From the NCBI GenBank assembly GCA_938004115.1, contig CALKWS010000362.1, positions 1 through 6,962 on the forward strand: 6,962 bases of DNA, written 5' to 3'. Positions within the stretch are counted from its first letter, which is position 1. Every line of letters starts with the position of its first letter. The notes beneath the pieces are model-generated. The model made no database searches and had not been told where the DNA came from. It worked only from the letters and a program-made list of their open reading frames with translations. Origin of the DNA: an uncultured Ruaniaceae bacterium. Its GTDB lineage: Bacteria; Actinomycetota; Actinomycetes; Actinomycetales; Beutenbergiaceae. This document shows positions 1-6,245 of the stretch, in pieces. The translations under genes and the position numbers were made by a program.

Positions 1-333
1 ATCGGCGGGTTCGTCATGGCCACCGCCCCGGCCATCGTCCGGTTCGTGGGCGGGGAGGTTCCCCAGGCGCTGGAGGCCACCCGGCTGATGTACCAGATCA
101 CCACCGGGGAGAACCCCCGGTTCGGGGTGCCGATCCTGTCCTTCCGCGGCGCACCCACCGGGATCGACGTGGCCAAGGTGATCGAGACCGGGATCCTGCC
201 CCAGATCAACACCGGCATGGCCGGGGCCAAGGCCGGGGTCGGCCAGGTCGGGGCCGGTCTGGTGAACCCGCCGCAGGAGTGTTTCACCGCAGCCATCGCC
301 GCGCTGGCCGAGCAGTCCGCCGCCCCGCGGTGA
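1..333 (+). CDS. allG: DUF1116 protein, AllG/YlbE-type oxamate carbamoyltransferase subunit (C-terminal part)
   Basis: The reading frame is open from base 1 and ends at TGA 331-333, giving the last 110 residues of a longer protein whose start lies left of the window. The internal ATG at 16 is not the start. The visible part has the pattern I associate with the end of DUF1116 proteins: NPRFGVPILSFRGAPTG, then GIDVAKVIETGILPQINTG, then AGVGQVGAGLVNPP. In E. coli this family includes AllG (formerly YlbE), which with AllF (FdrA) and AllH forms oxamate carbamoyltransferase. That enzyme converts oxalurate and phosphate to oxamate and carbamoyl phosphate during anaerobic allantoin use. The partner subunits would lie to the left and cannot be seen. 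The stop codon overlaps the start of the next gene, so the two are probably one transcript. The family call is fairly firm; the exact substrate is inferred from E. coli. Confidence 0.72.
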   Translation: MGGFVMATAPAIVRFVGGEVPQALEATRLMYQITTGENPRFGVPILSFRGAPTGIDVAKVIETGILPQINTGMAGAKAGVGQVGAGLVNPPQECFTAAIAALAEQSAAPR

Positions 334-1493
334 GCCGCCGCCGCGGGGGGCTGGCGTTCCTCGCGCTGCTGGCCATCGCGGCCAACCTGCGCGCCCCGCT
401 GACGTCGGTACCGCCCCTGGTGGACCAGATCAGCGGGGCGCTGGGGCTCTCCGGGTTCGCCGCCGGGGCGCTCACCTCGGTGCCGCTGGTGTGCATGGGC
501 CTGCTGTCCCCGCTCGCCCCCCGCCTGGCCGCCCGGTACGGCGTGGACCGCTCCATCGGGATCGGCATCGTCCTCATCGCCGCGGGCACCGCCGGCCGGG
601 CACTCGGCGGGGCCGTCGGGCTGTACACCGGCACCTTCCTGCTCGGCACCGGGATCGCGATCACGGGGGCGCTGGTGCCGGCGGGGGTGCGTGGTACCGC
701 ACCCGGGAACGTCGCCGGCGCGATGAGCCTGGCGAACGCGGTCACCATGAGCATGGCCGCGCTCGCCGCTGCCACCGTCGCGCCGCTGGCCGGGCACCTG
801 GCCTGGCCGGCAGCGCTCGCGGTGTGGGCCCTCCCGGCGGCGATCGCCTCCTTCGTCTGGGCGCCGCGGATGTCCGCCGCACCCCCGGCCCGGGCCAGCA
901 CGCCCGCCGGGTTGCCCTGGCGCAGCGGCACGGCCTGGCTCATCACCGGCTACCTGACCGCGAACTCGCTGATGTTCTACTGCGTGCTGGCGTGGTTACC
1001 GGCGGTGTACCTGGACCTGGGCTGGACCCCCACCGCCGCCGGTGTGGCACTGGGCGTCTTCAGCGCCTGGCAACTGGTGATCGCGCTGGGGCTGTCCGCC
1101 CTGCTGCCCCGATGGCACACCGACCGCCGGCCGCTGTACGTGATCGCCGCCGGGCTCAGCGGAGTGGGGATGCTCGGCGTGGTGCTCGTCCCCGAGGTCG
1201 CGGCCTGGGTGGTCATCGCCCTGGCCGGGGTGGGCCTGGGCGGCGGGTTCACCCTCGGGCTGGTGCAACTGGCGATCCACGTGCACAGCACCGCCGACTC
1301 CGCGCGGCTGAGTGCGATGGCGTTCCTGGTGTCGTTCCTGGCCGCCGCGGTCGGGCCGGCACTGGCCGGCCTGCTGCGCGATGCCACCGGAACCTTCACG
1401 CCGTCGTTCCTCATCCTGGTGGGCCTGGCCGCGATCCAGGTGCTCATCGGCACCCGGCTCCGCCCGGAACGTCGGGTGGGGCTGGACACCTGA
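330..1493 (+). CDS. MFS transporter, CynX/NimT (cyanate/nitroimidazole) type
   Basis: A 387-residue integral membrane protein. I chose GTG 330, which overlaps the preceding TGA (GTGA) and puts the N terminus, MSRRR, directly before the first helix. A start at ATG 279 would add an Arg/His-rich tail encoded inside the upstream gene. No Shine-Dalgarno is visible, so translation probably depends on coupling. Twelve hydrophobic segments can be counted, with a longer hydrophilic loop between helices 6 and 7 (about residues 180-200). Residues 18-30 (ANLRAPLTSVPPL) at the end of helix 1 are a hallmark of CynX/NimT-like members. The helix 2-3 loop (ARYGVDRS) is a degenerate MFS A-motif. Known relatives include E. 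coli CynX, linked to cyanate, and NimT, linked to nitroimidazole export, so substrate cannot be read from family. Coupling to the allG-like gene suggests uptake of an oxalurate-like or ureide compound, or export of a product; this is inference. Confidence 0.85.
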   Translation: MSRRRGGLAFLALLAIAANLRAPLTSVPPLVDQISGALGLSGFAAGALTSVPLVCMGLLSPLAPRLAARYGVDRSIGIGIVLIAAGTAGRALGGAVGLYTGTFLLGTGIAITGALVPAGVRGTAPGNVAGAMSLANAVTMSMAALAAATVAPLAGHLAWPAALAVWALPAAIASFVWAPRMSAAPPARASTPAGLPWRSGTAWLITGYLTANSLMFYCVLAWLPAVYLDLGWTPTAAGVALGVFSAWQLVIALGLSALLPRWHTDRRPLYVIAAGLSGVGMLGVVLVPEVAAWVVIALAGVGLGGGFTLGLVQLAIHVHSTADSARLSAMAFLVSFLAAAVGPALAGLLRDATGTFTPSFLILVGLAAIQVLIGTRLRPERRVGLDT

Positions 1494-1508
1494 CGCCTGG
1501 CCGAGGCG
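1494..1508. terminator. Short hairpin between converging genes, possible weak bidirectional terminator
   Basis: CGCCT (1494-1498) and AGGCG (1504-1508) can pair across a five-base loop. This fills most of the 19-base gap between the stop of the transporter and the stop of the VWA gene on the opposite strand. The stem is only five base pairs and no T-run follows on either strand, so function is uncertain. In such GC-rich DNA a stem this short can arise by chance. Confidence 0.2.
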
Positions 1509-1512
1509 GGGC

Positions 1513-2622
1513 TCACGCGGCGTCGATCAGCCCCATCAACTCCTCCAGCGCCGCCACGCTGTGCCCGGCCACCAGCGCATCGACGTAGTCCATCACCGCC
1601 TGCATCCCCGCCGTCAACGGCTCGTACCCGGGGTGCCCGCGGTGCGGGTTGCACCAGATCACGGTGTGCGCCAACCGCCCCAGCCGCCGGGCCTGGGTAC
1701 CCAGCAGGTCCGCGCCGCCGCGTTCCCACCCGTCGGAGAAGACCACCACGATCGCCCCCCGGGCCATGCCCCGCTGCCCCCACCGGTCCAGGAACACCTT
1801 CAACTGGTCGCCCAGCCGGGTGCCGCCGGCCCAGTCCTCCACCTGTCCGCTCGCCCGGTGCAACGCCGTCTGCGGGTCCGAGGCGGCCAGCGGGTCGGTG
1901 AGCCTGGTGAGCCGGGTGCCCAGGGAGAACACCTCCGTCTCCCCGCCGCTGCGCCGTAGCGCGTGCCCGAACAACAGGTAGGCGTCGGAGTAGGTACTCA
2001 TCGACCCCGACACGTCCACCAGGGCGATCACCCGTCGTCGCCGGTAGTGCGGGGCCCGGTAGCGCCAGTGCACCGTCTCCCCACCCAGGCGCATCGCCTC
2101 GGCGGACATCGCCCGCAGGTCGATCCGGCCGCGCCGGGCGGGCCGGGTGCGGCGGGTGCGCCGCGAGGGCGGACGACGGCGCAACCTGGCGATCAGCCGG
2201 TGCGCCAGTTCCCGGTCGGGTGCCTCGAGCGTGCTCAGGTCCCGGTGCCGCAGGATCTCCGCGCGGCTGGCGGTGGGCGGGGGTGTGCTGGAGGATTCCC
2301 CGGACTGACCGTCCGCGCCGAGTTCGAACCGCTCCTGGACCACCGGTTGCTGGGTGGCCGGGTGCACGTGCTGGGCCCAGGAACGGTCGGAGAACCACGC
2401 CTCGAACGCCCGGTCGTAGGTGAGGATGTCCGCCGGGGAGGAGCAGAACGCCAACCGTCCGCCCCAGTACAGGTTGTCCCGGGTGGGTTCACCCAGGTGC
2501 CCGGTGGCGATCAGCGCATCGGCCACCGCCCCGCCGGGGATCACCAGGCCGTGGCGGCGCAGCGCGGCGGCGAGGCCGACCAGTTCGGCCTCCAGGGCAG
2601 GGACCGGGGCTGGCGCGCTCAC
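1513..2622 (-). CDS. VWA domain protein, CoxE-like
   Basis: A 369-residue cytoplasmic protein of the CoxE-like VWA family. The start is GTG 2622-2620, which overlaps the stop of the upstream MoxR gene by four bases (GTGA). The long upstream extension of this frame runs inside moxR and has no family-like sequence. Residues 1-100 form a helical N-terminal region. About 105-120 is a Ser/Pro-rich linker, 144-167 is strongly Arg-rich, and the VWA fold runs from about 197 to the end. The metal-ion-dependent adhesion site is intact: D203-x-S205-x-S207 (DVSGSMS), T268 (GGTRLG) and D297 (FSDGWE). No signal peptide or membrane segment is visible. CoxE-type proteins work with a MoxR ATPase to remodel or load a metal centre in a client enzyme; in CO dehydrogenase clusters the pair is CoxD-CoxE. 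The adjacent ATPase supports this. The client is unknown, as no metalloenzyme gene is in view. Confidence 0.88.
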   Translation of the reverse strand: MSAPAPVPALEAELVGLAAALRRHGLVIPGGAVADALIATGHLGEPTRDNLYWGGRLAFCSSPADILTYDRAFEAWFSDRSWAQHVHPATQQPVVQERFELGADGQSGESSSTPPPTASRAEILRHRDLSTLEAPDRELAHRLIARLRRRPPSRRTRRTRPARRGRIDLRAMSAEAMRLGGETVHWRYRAPHYRRRRVIALVDVSGSMSTYSDAYLLFGHALRRSGGETEVFSLGTRLTRLTDPLAASDPQTALHRASGQVEDWAGGTRLGDQLKVFLDRWGQRGMARGAIVVVFSDGWERGGADLLGTQARRLGRLAHTVIWCNPHRGHPGYEPLTAGMQAVMDYVDALVAGHSVAALEELMGLIDAA

Positions 2623-3491
2623 ACCGGCTGGGCCACCAACTGATCCAGGCGGGGCATCACGGCCTCCAGGTCCTCGTGGTACTTCAACACCGCGCCCAGT
2701 GTCCGGGCGGCCACCTCCACGGTGATCTCGCTGGCGCCGATCGCCACCAGCGTGGCGGCCCAGTCGATGCTCTCCGAGACCCCCGGCGGTTTGAGCAGGT
2801 CCACCTCCCGCAACGCACCGACGATCCGGGCGACGCCCTCGGCCACCGCCCGGGTGGCCTCCGGGACGCGGGACCGGACGATCTCCACCTCCCGCTGCAA
2901 CTCGGGATGGGGCAGCCAGTGGTAGTAGCACCGCCGCTTCAGGGCGTCGTGCACGTCGCGGGTGCGGTTGCTGGTCAGGACCACCAGCGGGGGCACCTCG
3001 GCGCGCACCACCCCGTACTCGGGGATGGAGACGGTGAAGTCGGACAGCAGTTCCAGTAGGAACGCCTCGAACTCATCATCCGCCCGGTCGATCTCGTCGA
3101 TCAGCAGCACCGCCGGCACCTGCAGGGCCCGTAGCAGGGGCCGCTCCAGCAGGAACCGCCGGGTCCACAGCCCGCTCTCCAGGGACGCGGCGTCGGTGAC
3201 CTCGCCGGCGGCGGCGGTGGCGCGCACGTGCAGCAACTGCCGGGGATAGTCCCAGTCGTACAGCGCCTGGGCGGCGTCGATGCCCTCATAGCACTGCAGC
3301 CGGACCAGTTCCCGGTCCAGCACGCTCGCCAGGGCGTGGGCCAGGGACGTCTTGCCCACCCCGGGCTCACCCTCGCAGAACAGCGGCCGCCCGGTGCGCC
3401 ACGCCACCCAGGCGGCGGTGGCGGTCCCTTCGTCGGCGAGGTACCCGGCCTCGCGCAGACCCGCGGTGAGGGATTCGATGGTGTCGGTCAA
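2619..3491 (-). CDS. MoxR-family AAA+ ATPase, CoxD-like
   Basis: A 290-residue ATPase. The TTG at 3491-3489 is chosen because a perfect GGAGG (3499-3503) sits seven bases upstream. The earlier in-frame ATG at 3596 would place about 35 residues across repeat-rich, non-family sequence. Visible motifs: Walker A GEPGVGKTS (41-49, K47), Walker B VLLIDEID (128-135, D132/E133), sensor 1 TSN (173-175), an arginine-finger candidate at R186/R187 before CYYHWLPHP, and a C-terminal lid with GVSESIDW (237-244). This is a complete MoxR protein of normal length. MoxR ATPases act as chaperones with VWA partners, inserting metals or activating complexes; the partner follows here with a 4-base overlap. The 101-base gap behind the biotin carboxylase gene and the strong ribosome site suggest this pair can be expressed as its own unit. 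The client may be elsewhere in the genome, or less conventionally the carboxylase upstream. Confidence 0.9.
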   Translation of the reverse strand: MTDTIESLTAGLREAGYLADEGTATAAWVAWRTGRPLFCEGEPGVGKTSLAHALASVLDRELVRLQCYEGIDAAQALYDWDYPRQLLHVRATAAAGEVTDAASLESGLWTRRFLLERPLLRALQVPAVLLIDEIDRADDEFEAFLLELLSDFTVSIPEYGVVRAEVPPLVVLTSNRTRDVHDALKRRCYYHWLPHPELQREVEIVRSRVPEATRAVAEGVARIVGALREVDLLKPPGVSESIDWAATLVAIGASEITVEVAARTLGAVLKYHEDLEAVMPRLDQLVAQPV

Positions 3492-3498
3492 GGTCGTA

Positions 3499-3503
3499 CC
3501 TCC
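3499..3503 (-). promoter_or_regulatory. Shine-Dalgarno site for the MoxR gene
   Basis: GGAGG on the minus strand lies seven bases before TTG 3491. It is one of the strongest ribosome-binding sites in the window. It decides the unusual TTG start over the upstream in-frame ATG at 3596. Confidence 0.75.
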
Positions 3504-3523
3504 GTCGGAGCACGCTGATGGAT

Positions 3524-3529
3524 ACTCTA
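3524..3529 (-). promoter_or_regulatory. Possible -10 element for the moxR-VWA unit
   Basis: TAGAGT on the minus strand fits the actinobacterial TANNNT pattern and lies in the only AT-leaning patch (about 3518-3530) of the gap. Transcription would start some 25 bases before the moxR start codon. No recognisable -35 box is present at 16-18 bases, so this is a weak call resting on position and composition. Confidence 0.2.
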
Positions 3530-3542
3530 CGGTCCCCGCGGG

Positions 3543-3590
3543 CCCGCAGCGCGTGGCTGCGCCGAACGGGTGCGGCACCCGCAGCGCGTG
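3543..3590. repeat. Pair of 13-bp direct repeats in the accC-moxR gap
   Basis: CCCGCAGCGCGTG occurs at 3543-3555 and again at 3578-3590, 35 bases apart. On the minus strand each copy runs into a self-complementary stretch: CGGGTG-CCG-CACCCG beside one copy and the palindrome GCGGGCCCGC (3538-3547) beside the other. The arrangement looks like a duplicated hairpin module and could be a terminator pair, an operator or a small local duplication. Function is not known. Confidence 0.5.
3567..3581 (-). terminator. Hairpin downstream of the biotin carboxylase gene, possible terminator
   Basis: CGGGTG (3567-3572) pairs perfectly with CACCCG (3576-3581) around a three-base loop, 12 bases past the stop codon of the biotin carboxylase gene as transcribed. 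A second palindrome, GCGGGCCCGC at 3538-3547, follows. There is no U-tract, which is common for actinobacterial terminators. It may end or reduce transcription between the carboxylase genes and moxR. Confidence 0.4.
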
Positions 3591-3592
3591 CC

Positions 3593-4942
3593 TCACCCGG
3601 CCGGATGGGCCTCCTCGAACCAGGTGGTGTACACCTCGGCCTGGCGGAACTCGCGCCGGTCCACCAGCGCCAGGTGCATCCCCCTGGTGGTGGTGATGCC
3701 CTCCACGGCCAGTTCCGTCAGCGCCTGTCGGGCACGGTTGAGCGCCTCGTCCCGGTCCCGGCCGTGCACGATGACCTTGGCCAGCATCGAGTCGTAGTAG
3801 GGGACGATCTGGTCCCCGGTGACGAAGCCGGTATCCACCCGGATCCCGGGACCGCCCGGCGGGTCGAACCGGGTGAGTTCGCCCGGGGAGGGGAAGAAGT
3901 CCTGATCCGGGTCCTCGGCGTTGATCCGGAACTCGATCGCGGCGCCGGTGGTCTCGATCTCTTCCTGCGTCACCGACAACGGCTCACCGGCGGCTATCCG
4001 CAGTTGTTCGGCCACCAGGTCCACGCCGGTCACCATCTCGGTGACCGGGTGTTCCACCTGGATGCGGCTGTTCACCTCGATGAAGTAGAACTCCTCGCCG
4101 TCGACCAGGAACTCCGCGGTACCGGCGCCCTGGTAACCGACCTCGCGGGCCAGGCGCACGGCCGCGTCGAGCATCTCCTCGCGCACGCGCGGCGAGAGCC
4201 CCGGGGCCGGGGACTCCTCGATCAGTTTCTGCCGGCGCCGCTGCACCGAGCAGTCGCGCTCGAACAGGTGCACGGCGTTGCCGTGGGAGTCGGCGAGCAC
4301 CTGCACCTCGACGTGCCGGGGACGCAGGATCGCCTTCTCCAGGTACACGGACCCGTCGCCGAAGGCCGCCGCCGCCTCGGCCTGGGCGGCTTCGACGGCG
4401 CCGACGAGGCCGGCCTCCTCCTGGACCATCCTGATGCCCCGACCGCCCCCGCCGGCAGCGGCCTTGACCAGGACCGGGAATCCCAGGTCGTGTGCCACGT
4501 CGGCCGCCTCGGCGGGGTCGTTCAGCACCTCCGAGCCCGGGACCACGGGCACGCCGGCGCGTTCGGCGGTGCGGCGTGCCACGGCCTTGTCGCCCATGGT
4601 CTCGATGTTCTCTGCCGTGGGTCCCACGAAGGTCATCCCGGCCTCGGTGACCCGGCGGGCGAACTCGGCCCGTTCGGCGAGGAACCCGTAGCCGGGGTGC
4701 ACGTACTGGCACCCGGTGCTGCGCGCGGCGTCGAGCACCTTGTCGATGTCGAGGTAGGAGTCCTTGGCCTGCGAGCCTCCGAGCCCGACGGCCTCATCCG
4801 CCAGCGCCGCCCAGCGGGAGCCGGCGTCGGCGTCGCTGTGGATCGCAACGGCCTCCCAGCCGAGGGTGTGGGCGGCGCGGATGATCCGCACCGCGATCTC
4901 CCCCCGGTTCGCGACGAGCACCCGCGGGGCGGTCTGCGTCAC
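3593..4942 (-). CDS. accC: Biotin carboxylase subunit (ATP-grasp, AccC-like)
   Basis: A full-length 449-residue biotin carboxylase. It uses ATP and bicarbonate to carboxylate biotin on the carrier protein. The start is GTG 4942-4940, overlapping the stop of the carrier gene by four bases. The N-terminal domain opens with VLVANRGEIAVRI (8-20) and carries YVHPGYGFLAE (80-90). The ATP-grasp domain has K119, K160, the glycine-rich loop AGGGGRGIRM (163-172), H210 and K239. The metal and catalytic residues E277, E289, N291 and R293 are in place (EVNSRIQVEHPVTEM, 289-303), followed by R339 and YYDSMLAKVIVHG (382-394). Against E. coli AccC numbering every catalytic position I can align is present, so it should be active. 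It follows the carrier and two carboxyltransferase subunits and most likely serves that complex, not a housekeeping acyl-CoA carboxylase. Cytoplasmic. The acyl-CoA role usually attached to the symbol is not supported by the neighbours. Confidence 0.95.
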   Translation of the reverse strand: MTQTAPRVLVANRGEIAVRIIRAAHTLGWEAVAIHSDADAGSRWAALADEAVGLGGSQAKDSYLDIDKVLDAARSTGCQYVHPGYGFLAERAEFARRVTEAGMTFVGPTAENIETMGDKAVARRTAERAGVPVVPGSEVLNDPAEAADVAHDLGFPVLVKAAAGGGGRGIRMVQEEAGLVGAVEAAQAEAAAAFGDGSVYLEKAILRPRHVEVQVLADSHGNAVHLFERDCSVQRRRQKLIEESPAPGLSPRVREEMLDAAVRLAREVGYQGAGTAEFLVDGEEFYFIEVNSRIQVEHPVTEMVTGVDLVAEQLRIAAGEPLSVTQEEIETTGAAIEFRINAEDPDQDFFPSPGELTRFDPPGGPGIRVDTGFVTGDQIVPYYDSMLAKVIVHGRDRDEALNRARQALTELAVEGITTTRGMHLALVDRREFRQAEVYTTWFEEAHPAG

Positions 4943-5172
4943 TCCAGGACCGCCACGGTCTGCCCGACGGACACCTCGGCCTCGTTGTCAACCAGGAACT
5001 CCTTCAGGGTCCCGCTGGCGGTGGCCTTCAGTTCGGTGAAGCTCTTCATCACCTCGATCAGGCCGATGGTCTGGCCCTCCTCGACGGAGTCGCCCTCGCG
5101 GACGTACTCGTCCTTATCGGGGGCCGGCCGGCGGTAGAAGACGCCGGGGAGGGGAGAGTCGATGTTCGCCAC
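4939..5172 (-). CDS. accB: Biotin carboxyl carrier protein (short biotinyl-domain protein)
   Basis: A 77-residue single biotinyl/lipoyl-like domain. The start is GTG 5172-5170, with AAAGGA seven bases upstream. Lysine 43 in IEVMKSF is the predicted biotinylation site; the common motif is AMKM, so V replaces A and S replaces the second M. The two half-domains around it, YVREGDSVEEGQTIG and TLKEFLVDNEAEVSVGQTV, form the expected barrel. There is no N-terminal linker or Pro/Ala-rich arm as in the acetyl-CoA carboxylase carrier. The protein is therefore a minimal carrier that shuttles carboxybiotin between the biotin carboxylase and the KipI/KipA-like carboxyltransferase encoded beside it. Biotin must be attached by a biotin ligase encoded elsewhere. 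A lipoyl role is unlikely because of the MK motif and the neighbouring biotin carboxylase. Confidence 0.92.
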   Translation of the reverse strand: MANIDSPLPGVFYRRPAPDKDEYVREGDSVEEGQTIGLIEVMKSFTELKATASGTLKEFLVDNEAEVSVGQTVAVLE

Positions 5173-5179
5173 GGTCAGT

Positions 5180-5185
5180 TCCTTT
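5180..5185 (-). promoter_or_regulatory. Shine-Dalgarno site for the biotin carrier gene
   Basis: AAAGGA on the minus strand lies seven bases upstream of GTG 5172. It gives the carrier gene its own ribosome entry after the 101-base gap, unlike most genes here, which overlap their upstream neighbour. Confidence 0.65.
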
Positions 5186-5223
5186 CGAACACGTCGGTCG
5201 TCAGGGCAATGAGGATCTCAGCA

Positions 5224-5246
5224 GCCGGCATCGAGCGCATGCCGGC
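5224..5246 (-). other. Perfect 8-bp inverted repeat between the pxpC-like and carrier genes
   Basis: GCCGGCAT (5224-5231) and ATGCCGGC (5239-5246) are perfectly complementary around a seven-base loop. It lies 27 bases past the pxpC-like stop and about 50 bases before the carrier start. No T-run follows on the minus strand. It could be a partial terminator or RNA processing site that sets the ratio of carboxyltransferase to carrier/carboxylase, or a symmetric operator for a repressor. The sequence does not decide between these. Confidence 0.5.
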
Positions 5247-5273
5247 CGCCTGGTCCGAATCGGGAGGGCATGA

Positions 5274-6245
5274 TTAACTCAGGGCCTCGCGGACGCGGTC
5301 CAGCCGGCGCTGCTGCTCGCGGCGGGCGTCCAGGGCCTCCTCGATGCCGACCTCGCGGAAGTGCACCACGTCACCGGAGCGGGCCTGGCCGAAGATGTCC
5401 CGGTCGGCGGAGATCACCGTCGCGATCGTCACGTAGCCGCCGCCGGTCACCGCATCCCCGAGGAGCACGATCGGCTCATCGCCGCCCGGCACCTGGACGG
5501 ACCCGAGCGGGTAGCCCAGGTCCACCACGTTCGCCGGGTCGCTGCCCGCGCCGAACGGTTGCTCTCGTTCCACGAAGTCCAGCGTCCCGCCCCGGAGCCG
5601 GTACCCAACCCGGTCGGCATCCTTGGTGATCCGCCACGGCGTGTTCAGGAACGACGCGAGCGCCTCCTCGGTGAGCCGGTAGGAGCACAGGCCCACCACG
5701 GCGCGGACCTCCACGTCGGTGCCGAACTGCGGGGCCAGGTCCGCCGGCAGGGCGCCGTTGCTCGGGGCCGCACCGGCCTCCCCGAGCGCCAGGACATCGC
5801 CGTCGGCCAGTTTGCGGCCCTCGTGCCCGCCGAGGCCGATCAGGGTGTAGGTGGAGCGTGAGCCCAGGTACTCCGGTACGTCCACCCCGCCGGAGATCGC
5901 GATGTACGGGCGCGCCCCGGTGGCGATCATCCCGAAACTCAGCACGTCCCCGGCCTTCACCGGCACCGACGTCCACATCGGCACCGTCTCGTCGTTGAGC
6001 GTGGCCGCGGCGTCCCCGCCGGTCACCGCGATCACCCGCTCGTCGGTGAACTCCAGCGTCGGGCCGATGTATGTCGCCTCCAGTGCGGCCGCGCTCTCCT
6101 CGTTGCCCACCAGCAGGTTCGCCACCCGGAAGGAGTACTGGTCCATCGCACCCGAGGGCGGCATCCCGATGGCGTACAACCCCGTGCGGCCGAGGTCCTG
6201 CACGGTGGTGGACAGCCCGCCGTTATGTACCTTCACTGAACTCAT
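5274..6245 (-). CDS. pxpC: KipA/PxpC-like biotin-dependent carboxyltransferase subunit
   Basis: A complete 323-residue protein of the KipA/PxpC family (the allophanate hydrolase subunit 2 or AHS2-type domain). The start is ATG 6245-6243, overlapping the upstream stop (ATGA), with GGAGG at 6256-6260 ten bases before it. The stop is TAA. The N terminus carries TTVQDLGRTGLYAIG (13-27) and MPPSGAMD (28-35), then RVANLLVGNEESAAALEATY (40-59) with GPTLEF after it. Further on are ADRVGYRLRGG (210-220) and LLGDAVTGGGY (261-271), positions that match the family's MGYRL and TTGGY motifs with some divergence. The family forms one half of a carboxyltransferase that moves CO2 from biotin to a substrate nitrogen or helps open 5-oxoproline. 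Here it pairs with the KipI-like subunit upstream. The symbol marks the family only: without PxpA in view, 5-oxoprolinase activity is not supported. Confidence 0.9.
   Translation of the reverse strand: MSSVKVHNGGLSTTVQDLGRTGLYAIGMPPSGAMDQYSFRVANLLVGNEESAAALEATYIGPTLEFTDERVIAVTGGDAAATLNDETVPMWTSVPVKAGDVLSFGMIATGARPYIAISGGVDVPEYLGSRSTYTLIGLGGHEGRKLADGDVLALGEAGAAPSNGALPADLAPQFGTDVEVRAVVGLCSYRLTEEALASFLNTPWRITKDADRVGYRLRGGTLDFVEREQPFGAGSDPANVVDLGYPLGSVQVPGGDEPIVLLGDAVTGGGYVTIATVISADRDIFGQARSGDVVHFREVGIEEALDARREQQRRLDRVREALS

Noticed and set aside
279..329. Upstream ATG start for the transporter
   Set aside because: It would add 17 mostly Arg/His residues encoded within the allG-like gene. GTG 330 gives a GTGA overlap and a normal N terminus.
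491..1588. A 365-codon plus-strand frame overlapping the transporter
   Set aside because: It is an out-of-frame shadow: the transporter frame has twelve hydrophobic helices and family motifs, while this frame is Arg-rich and featureless.
977..2398. A 473-codon minus-strand open frame spanning parts of the transporter and VWA genes
   Set aside because: It crosses the junction of two convincing genes in a different frame and is Arg/Gly/Pro-rich with no family features.
2623..2931. N-terminal extension of the VWA protein
   Set aside because: The extra 103 codons lie inside moxR and translate to Gly/Arg-rich sequence with no relation to the family. GTG 2622 overlaps the moxR stop exactly.
3492..3596. 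Longer moxR protein from the ATG at 3596
   Set aside because: It would read through the repeat/hairpin spacer and overlap the end of accC. The TTG with a perfect GGAGG seven bases upstream is better supported.
3518..5137. A 539-codon plus-strand open frame antisense to the biotin carboxylase gene
   Set aside because: It mirrors a clear, complete biotin carboxylase on the other strand, its translation has no recognisable domain, and long antisense frames are expected at this GC content.
3593..5172. Housekeeping acetyl- or propionyl-CoA carboxylase
   Set aside because: No acyl-CoA carboxyltransferase (AccA/D or PccB type) gene is present. The carboxyltransferase partners here are KipI/KipA-like, and the carrier lacks the usual AccB N-terminal arm.
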